Of a DNA stretch of 64,000 nucleotides, positions 57,515-64,000 are shown piece after piece. The notes beneath the pieces are model-generated. The model made no database searches and was not told the DNA's origin. It saw nothing but the letters and a program-made list of their open reading frames with translations. The stretch is taken from positions 14,623,506-14,687,505 of the forward strand of contig NC_092122.1 of NCBI RefSeq assembly GCF_045679555.1. The letters run 5' to 3'. Numbering within the stretch: the first letter of the stretch is position 1; each line of letters begins with the position of its first letter. Source of the DNA: Salvelinus alpinus. Taxonomy: Eukaryota > Chordata > Actinopteri > Salmoniformes > Salmonidae. The position numbers were made by a program, and so were the translations under genes.

Positions 57515-59526
57515 CTACATACACATCTACGAAAGTAGAAACAATACAATAATGCAGCAATGCAACAACACAACGTGCAATGCAACAACACAACGTGCAC
57601 TGCATCCTCTGAGGTTTTAGGTCTCTGCCTTAATGAATGAGCTTAACCAAAAAATGCACTATTCAGAATCTCTGGAACAGAATGTACTGTGCATCTGTTT
57701 AGTTTGCCACTTAAGTACCCCTCATTTGTGCACTTAAACTGAGACTCACAGAGCGCTAAGTACTGTGTTAAAGCAGTTAGAGATTTTGCGTAAAGTTCAC
57801 AGGGAATATCCATCATAGACTGGGTACACACACGAGATCAGCCCTATCATCATGCACATTATAAAGCCTCACTGTCTGCTTGATTGAATTATAGCAGTAC
57901 ATTATTTCCCCAACCTGCAATACAAAGCCAGCTAACACGCCACTAGAATGTCCTCTGAAAGGCCTATGATGAGGTGGGGAAGTGGTCCTAATGGTATGCA
58001 TGCTGGAGGAGTGACACCGGCTCTTTAAATGGCCAGAGGGATCAGGGCCTGTAAACTCAGTGGAGACTAGGGAGGCGTGGAGATGAATGTCCCTGTCGGA
58101 GGGGCTATCTTCTTCATACCGCTGACTGGTAGCAGGTCCCACCTCAATTTGGAGCTGGGTAGAGATAAGCCCTCATGACACTGTCTCCCGGGCAGACTAA
58201 TTTATCCACAGGCTAGAGAGAAGCAGCTCTGATATCTTCCCTCTGGCGCACGCTGTTTGTGTCACTGCAGTATCTCTGTCTGTGTGTGTATAATGTACAA
58301 TAAACCTTACATCCAGGTAACAACCAAACCCCATATATCTACCTCACAAGTCTCCTAATTAGTCACAATAATCTAGCAAATACAATTAGCCAGATAAGAT
58401 TGTTACTTCAGTGCCTCCCCGTGGTTCTCCTAATAGCAACTAGTGGGCTCAAATCAAGCCTATATTGAAGATTCCATACAGAGGAATTGAAAACAACCTA
58501 ATGATTACTTCAAACACAGGTTATTTGATTTGGGTTCAACTCGAGAAAATGTGTGTATTTCCAAATCCACTGTAAAGAGTGGCTCCATAATGGATTCAGC
58601 CCACTGTTCAGTGGTTGTTGGGTCTCCATAGAGATGAAAAGATAGACTTATAAACGGCAAATGATAGAGGGCATAGCTCAGACACATGCTGTGATCACAA
58701 GATGTTTGAAGTTTCTCTCCTTCACCAGCGTTTCAATCTCTGTCCATTTTAAATCGATGAGGCCACTTCCTCTTATAATCACTATAGGCCCGCTGATGTG
58801 TCCTTTAGTCTACAAGGGACAGTATGTACCACATTCCCCTTGAAATAACGGTTGAGTCACAGATGCAATAACACATCGGCTGTGTGAGTGGCACAGCTCA
58901 TAATACTTTGTGACTGAAATGCGGTGGGTAGCCCTGACTTTCTGAGAAGCTTTCCTCACTTCACCTTTTCACCAGAGGACACAGACAGACAATAGTCTCT
59001 TCTATTGCACTAGGTGGTTGTTATTCACACTTAGCTTGACAGAAACATCGGTACAGATTGCAAAGTTCTGTTATTAGAAGTTGTTTAACCAACTAAAAGT
59101 TGCGCTTTTGTAAACAAAAGGCTTCAGTGGATATTTAGCGCTAGCTCCTGAACCCCAGGAGCAGATTCTAAGTGTTATTTCTCGATCAGTAATTACTCAC
59201 AGGCTATCTAATCATGACTCCATTTAACCAATTAAAGGCCACTTGCCACTACTGACAATGGTAATAATTTAAAGGCAGCATGCAAAACCTGCAACACACA
59301 GGCCCTTATTGAACCTACAGGTGGATGTCTACAGTACAGTGGCATACGGCATCACCACAGCATATCCTTTCAACCACCCACCAACCTTCTCTTTCTAAGT
59401 CTAATCATGGATCAAGTCCACATCTAGAAAATAGATTTCCTGTTCATAACTAGTATCAACTAAATGCTTGTGATTCTCTGTGTGATCTGTGTGATCAAGA
59501 GATAGCCCTGCCTTATGACAAGGGCA
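57515..59526. other. No gene; short 19-bp repeat
   Basis: 57,552-57,600 has about 2.5 copies of a 19-bp unit (caatgcaacaacacaacgtg). No other feature seen. Confidence 0.5.
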
Positions 59527-59566
59527 GTGTGTGTGTTGTATGAGTGTGTTGTGTGGTGTTGTGTGT

Positions 59567-59752
<186 letters not shown>

Positions 59753-59755
59753 GAA

Positions 59756-60905
59756 AGTGACAGCTGTCAGTCACTGTGTGCCCAGAGTGTCCTATGGCCT
59801 CCGCTGGGCCATAATGAGCAGGTGACCCTGCAGCTGCTGTCACTCCTCACACACACAGACACAGACACACACATGGATGCATGCTCGCACACACGCACAT
59901 ACAGATCTAGCCTCTAATCACACAAACAGGGTCACGTTTCAAGAGTGCATGTGCATTCCAACACACTAACAGGAACATTTTGATGCAGAATAGCTCTGGT
60001 TAGAGCTATATTGTTTTGAAGTTGCTCTTGAACAAGCATGCAAACTTTTGATTGGGAACCATTTGTCATTCTGTCAGTTGATGTGAGAATAATTGTTGAG
60101 CTAGTGTATAAGACAGTACATTTAATTTCTCATTATCCGTAGTGGGCGAAGATAAATTACTAAAGTGTACAAATAATTAGCAGTTACAGCTTGTCAGTTG
60201 AACCCAAATACTACATGCATAATCCTTTAACCTAAACAAAGCACCTATAAATCATCATAAAACAACAAAATTCAGCGACAATGGATGTTCATTCCATGAA
60301 TTCAATGCTCACACACATCCCCACATGAACTTGCTTGCTGACGCAGAGACTAACTCAAACTGAATCTAGTAAGTAGATCAACTGCCTCTGGACTGATCCT
60401 GTCTGAGATGGAGTCAATCCAGACGTTTCTACACTTCTATCAATATCAACTTCCAGCCCTTTCAGCCGAGTGGGGAGGGAGGGGCCCTGATTGCAGAGTT
60501 GCCCTACCGCACTGTCTCTATGGAAACCTGTTGGCATATAGCAACGCCTGGAAGGCTTTAATTTGTTCTTACGGTTACAAGCAGCTCTCGGCAATAGTGA
60601 GGCCAGCCTAAACGACAATCAAAACCGCACAGCAGAAATATTGTCCCCTATTGCATTCTGTTATGACACAGCTTTCATTTCAGTTCATTGATTTGTTGTT
60701 GCCAAGTGACAATTTGATTGTTTTTCAGAATATGTCAGAAGTTGGGGGGAGAATTGCCAGTAGATGCAGGTAATTGTGAAGCACAGAGATAAGGGTTCAC
60801 AAGGGTAGAGGAAAATGGAAGGGGAGGAAACCTCTTATGAATGAGGTATGCACAGTACTTGTTACGTCAATGAATGCATCCTATAGACTTTGTAAAGAAA
60901 AGGTA
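59756..60905. other. No recognisable feature
   Basis: No gene or repeat recognised. Confidence 0.45.
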
Positions 60906-62527
60906 CAGTTGAAGTCGGAAGTGTACATACACCTTAGCCAAATACATTTAAACTCAGTTTTTCACAATTCCTGATATTTAATCCTGGTAAAAATTCCCTG
61001 TTTTAGGTCAGTTAGTATCACCACTTTACATTAAGAATGTGAAATGTCAGAATAATAGTAGAGAGAATGACTTATTTCAGCTTTTATTTCTTTCAGCACA
61101 TTCCCAGTGGGTCAGACATTTACATACACTCATTTAGTATTTGGTAGCATTGCCTTTTAATTGTTTAACTTCGGTCAAACATTTCAGGTAGCCTTCCACA
61201 AGCTTCCCACAATTAGTTGGGTGAATTTTGGCCCATTCCTCCTGACAGAGCTGGTGTAACTGAGTCAGGTCTGTAGGCCTCCTTGCTCGCACATGCTTTT
61301 TCAGTTCTGCCCACAAATGTTCTATGGGATTGAGGCTTTATGATGGCCACTCCAATACCTTGACTTTGTTGTCCTGAAGCAATTTTGCCACAACTTTGGA
61401 AGTATGCTTGGGGTCATTGTCCATTTGGAAGACCCATTTGCGACCAAGCTTTAACTTCCTGACTGATGTCTTGAGGTGTTGCTTCAAAATATCCACATAA
61501 TTTTCCATCCTCATGATGCCATCTATTTTGTGAAGTGTACCAGTCCCTCCTGCAGACAAGGACCTCCACAACATGATGCTGCCACCCCCGTGCTTCATGG
61601 TTGGGATGGTGTTCTTCGGCTTGCAAGCCTCCCCCTTTTTCCTCCAAACATTATGGCCAGTTATATTTTTGTTTCATCAGACCAGAGGACATTTCTCCAA
61701 AAAGTACAATCTTTGTCCCCATGTGCAGTTGCAAACCGTTGTCTGGCTTTTTTATGGCGGTTTTGGAGCAGTGGCTTCTTCCTTGCTGAGCGGCCTTTCA
61801 GGTTATGTCGATATAGGACTCGTTTTACTATGGATATAGATACTTTTGTACCTGTTTCCTCCAGCATCTTCACAAGGTCCTTTGCTGTTGTTCTGGGATT
61901 TATTTGCACTTTTCGCACCAAAGTACGTTCATCTCTAGGAGACAGAAAGCATCTCCTTCCTGAGCGGTATGACGGCTGCGTGGTCACATGGTGTTTATAC
62001 TTGTGTACTATAGTTTGTACAGATGAACGTGGTACCTTCAGGTGTTTGGAAATTGCTCCCAAGGATGAACCAGACTTGTAGAGATCTACAATTTTTTTCC
62101 TGAGGTCTTGGCTGATTTCTTTTGATTTTCCCATGACGTCAAGCAAAGAGGCACTAATTTTGAAGGTAGACCTTGAAATACATCCACAGGTACACCTCCA
62201 ATTGACTCAAATGATGTCAATTAGCCTATCAGATGCTTCTAAAGCCATTACATAATTTTCTGGAATTTTCCAAGCTGTTTAAAGGCACAGTCAACTTAGT
62301 GTATGTAGACTTCTGACCCACTGGAATTGTGATACAGTGAATCAAAAGTGAAATAATCTGTCTGTATACAATTGTTGGAAAAATTACTTGTGTCATGCAC
62401 AAAGTAGATGTCCTAACCGGCTTGCCAAAACTATATTTCTTGTTTGTTAACAAGAAATTTGTGGAGTGGTTGAAAAACAAGTTTTAATGACTCTACCTAA
62501 GTGTATGTAAACTTCCGACTTCAACTG
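60906..62527 (-). mobile_element. Tc1 transposon of the Sleeping Beauty type, full-length, dead
   Basis: 1,622 bp between TA dinucleotides (60,904-60,905 and 62,528-62,529). Ends cagttgaagtcggaagtgta and, reversed, cagttgaagtcggaagttta. Each end has an inner direct repeat (ccagtgggtcagacatttac at 61,107; its inverse near 62,299-62,324), the four-site IR/DR structure of this family. The minus strand carries a broken transposase gene. Confidence 0.95.
61134..62134 (-). pseudogene. Tc1/Sleeping Beauty-type transposase pseudogene
   Basis: Starts [20 protein letters not shown] and has a paired-like helix-turn-helix DNA-binding region (LGAISKHLKVPRSSVQTIV), a GRRCFLSPRDER linker and the catalytic region: first D in WSDETK, second D in QMDNDPKHTS, and the E in the NPIE(H)LWAELK stretch. 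A stop follows WSDETKI near 61,661, the frame shifts between there and 61,598, and a second stop lies after VLEWPS near 61,338. About 333 codons in total, the usual size for the family. Inactive. Confidence 0.93.
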
Positions 62528-62529
62528 TA

Positions 62530-63369
62530 CATTCACAAGTTCAACTGCAAACTTGTCACTTAGCGCCCTCTAGTGATCGTCCAGGCTACTGTCTCCAGTA
62601 AGTACAAAACAGCCACCGTATGACACAACTCCAGCCAAATAACATCTCAGTAGTACAAGTTCATCTGATAATATGTTTGTTAATACTGTTTAGCACTAAA
62701 ATTGGTTGAGTAAATTATACCGCCTCATATAATAGATTGGTATGTATTATCTACAGTACATCAATGGCATTGAGTACCATAGATACATCCATTATGTCTC
62801 CTGTTGATTGAATGGGGATGGCCCTTGAGATTCCTGACTATAAACACCCATCAATGGAATGACAGGGGCAGTTAAGATGGTGGGCTCCATAGAAATAGAA
62901 TTATGGATTATGGGTACACCCAATATGGCCGCCAGTCCACCCAACAGCCACCCATTGACGTGAATGGTGATACCGCTTATAGGAATTTGAATTATATTTC
63001 TATGATGGGCTCGTTTAACCCATAGTTAACTCCTTCTGGCCAAGACTCTGCAGGTCAATACAAATACATTCCCCACCCTGAGCATGGCAGAGACTAAATT
63101 AGCTCTTTACAGTTCCATGTGTGCCACACCTGTCAGGGACGAGCCACGTTTCAAACCTCAGAATTGGACCAAGACAAACAAATAAACATTCATGAGGTGT
63201 ATGTATGTTAATGTATAAAAAAAACATTTTGCAATGTAGTACATTATCCTTTGGCTTGCATATGACTGTTTCAGTAACCCTCACAGTAGAAAGAGAGGAA
63301 TTTAACTAACCAGCTACAAAGACTGCTTAGGTAGAATAACGACCAGAACTGCATCAAACATTTACACAT
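62530..63369. other. Intergenic between Tc1 and troponin T
   Basis: No exon recognised. tccatagaaatagaattatg (62,886) and gaattatatttctatgatgg (62,988) are inverse-like and may bound a small decayed MITE. Confidence 0.4.
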
Positions 63370-63375
63370 TTTATT
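63370..63375 (-). terminator. Polyadenylation signal for troponin T
   Basis: AATAAA on the minus strand, about 290 bases after the troponin T stop, the first such hexamer seen downstream. Confidence 0.5.
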
Positions 63376-63663
63376 AGAATGATCAATCAAAACTGTATTA
63401 ACAATATTCAAACATTTAGCTTTATCTGGGAATACGATATCAGTAATCATATTCCTCGTGAACCATATTAAATGTTTACATCAGACAACTATAGTCAACA
63501 AAGAAAGTTACAGCCTGTGCAAAACCTAGCTAACGTTATACTGTAGAAACCCCCCAAACAAACAAACTCAGGCAATATGATAAAGCAGAAGCAGGTGGTT
63601 GTACCTAAAACGGTCCAAAGACAGCGAGACTAATCTGATAATGTTGGGGTCGTTGCTGTGTGA

Positions 63664-64000
63664 CTAACGTAACTTCTTCGCCCCGCGGGTCGCCTTGGCC
63701 ACCTTGGAGCCCCTCTGGTGGTCGCTGACGCGGTTCCGCAGCACGTTCACGTCGTACTTCTGCCTCTTCAGCTTCTCGGCCAGGTCAAACTTCTCAGCGT
63801 GCAGCTGGCGCAGCCACTGCCAGAGCTCGCGGGACTTCTCTGCCAACCTCTCTTGGTTGAGGTGGTCGATGTTGAGGGGCTTGCGGCGTTCCAACAGAGC
63901 CTTGGTCTTCTTCTCGCGCCCCGTCAGCTTCTTGCCCTTCTTCACGTCCCCCTTCTGTATGTAGCCGCCGAACGCCTTGTTGGAGAAGACGTTCTTCTTC
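63664..64000 (-). CDS. Troponin T, C-terminal part (single exon, cut by window edge)
   Basis: The minus strand from the right edge encodes 111 codons then TAG (63,664-63,666). It begins [15 protein letters not shown] and contains [35 protein letters not shown] and [20 protein letters not shown], the conserved troponin T region that binds troponin C and troponin I to anchor the complex on tropomyosin. In the family the end is normally GGRWK; here it is ATRGAKKLR. Vertebrate TNNT genes have several introns in this region, yet none is visible. It may be an intronless or intron-poor paralogue, or a retrocopy; the frame is intact and GC-rich, which favours function. The paralogue (tnnt1, 2 or 3) is not resolved. 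Confidence 0.88.
   Translation of the reverse strand, partial: KKNVFSNKAFGGYIQKGDVKKGKKLTGREKKTKALLERRKPLNIDHLNQERLAEKSRELWQWLRQLHAEKFDLAEKLKRQKYDVNVLRNRVSDHQRGSKVAKATRGAKKLR

Overview
The window is vertebrate nuclear DNA, almost certainly from a salmonid fish (Salmo/Oncorhynchus/Salvelinus type; species not resolvable by eye). The evidence is the repeat content: Sleeping Beauty-type Tc1 elements, tRNA-derived SINEs with the salmonid tail, L2-like LINE tails, and short interspersed repeats I recognise from salmonid genomes. Genes are split by canonical GT-AG introns, so prokaryotic features (operons, RBS, CRISPR) do not apply.

Two host genes are visible. The main one is synaptotagmin-10 (syt10, + strand). 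All seven coding exons lie between 19,523 and 36,028, every junction is phase-consistent, and the predicted protein is about 535 residues. It has an N-terminal cysteine cluster, one membrane segment, C2A, C2B and a short proline/serine-rich tail, as expected of a vesicle Ca2+ sensor of the SYT3/6/9/10 class. A long 3'UTR ending near 42.3 kb is possible but not proven. At the right edge (63,664-64,000, - strand) is the C-terminal part of a divergent troponin T, uninterrupted by introns over the whole visible 111 codons.

Most of the rest is transposable-element sequence, often nested. From left to right: LINE and hAT fragments (0-2.4 kb); a solo LTR (4.8 kb); a Tc1 remnant carrying another insertion (5.6-6.4 kb); a decayed transposase-like/DUF4806-like gene (6.8-15.4 kb) split by a young 5.3-kb Ty3/gypsy chromovirus (7,892-13,204); an L2-like LINE (15.5-16.5 kb); the syt10 locus with SINEs, MITEs, a solo LTR and a hairpin in its introns; a nested Tc1 (38.1-40.2 kb); a nearly full-length but dead LINE with a solo LTR in its 3' end (44.0-47.9 kb); a second L2-like LINE (50.6-51.9 kb); a Tc1 remnant (53.5-54.9 kb); an LTR inside a palindromic MITE (57.0-57.5 kb); a long GT microsatellite (59.6 kb); and a Sleeping Beauty-type Tc1 element (60.9-62.5 kb).

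The most informative element is the chromovirus. Its LTRs are almost identical and a 5-bp target duplication is intact. The sequence shows two mechanistic signatures of the Tf1/sushi group: an 11-nt perfect complement between the predicted mRNA 5' end and the primer-binding site (self-priming), and an in-frame GGGAAAC slippery heptamer in the gag-pol overlap. I found no clear evidence of a wholly new biological system. The best leads are this self-primed element, the single-exon troponin T, tandem splice donors in syt10 exon 1, and a perfect 42-bp inverted repeat in a syt10 intron.
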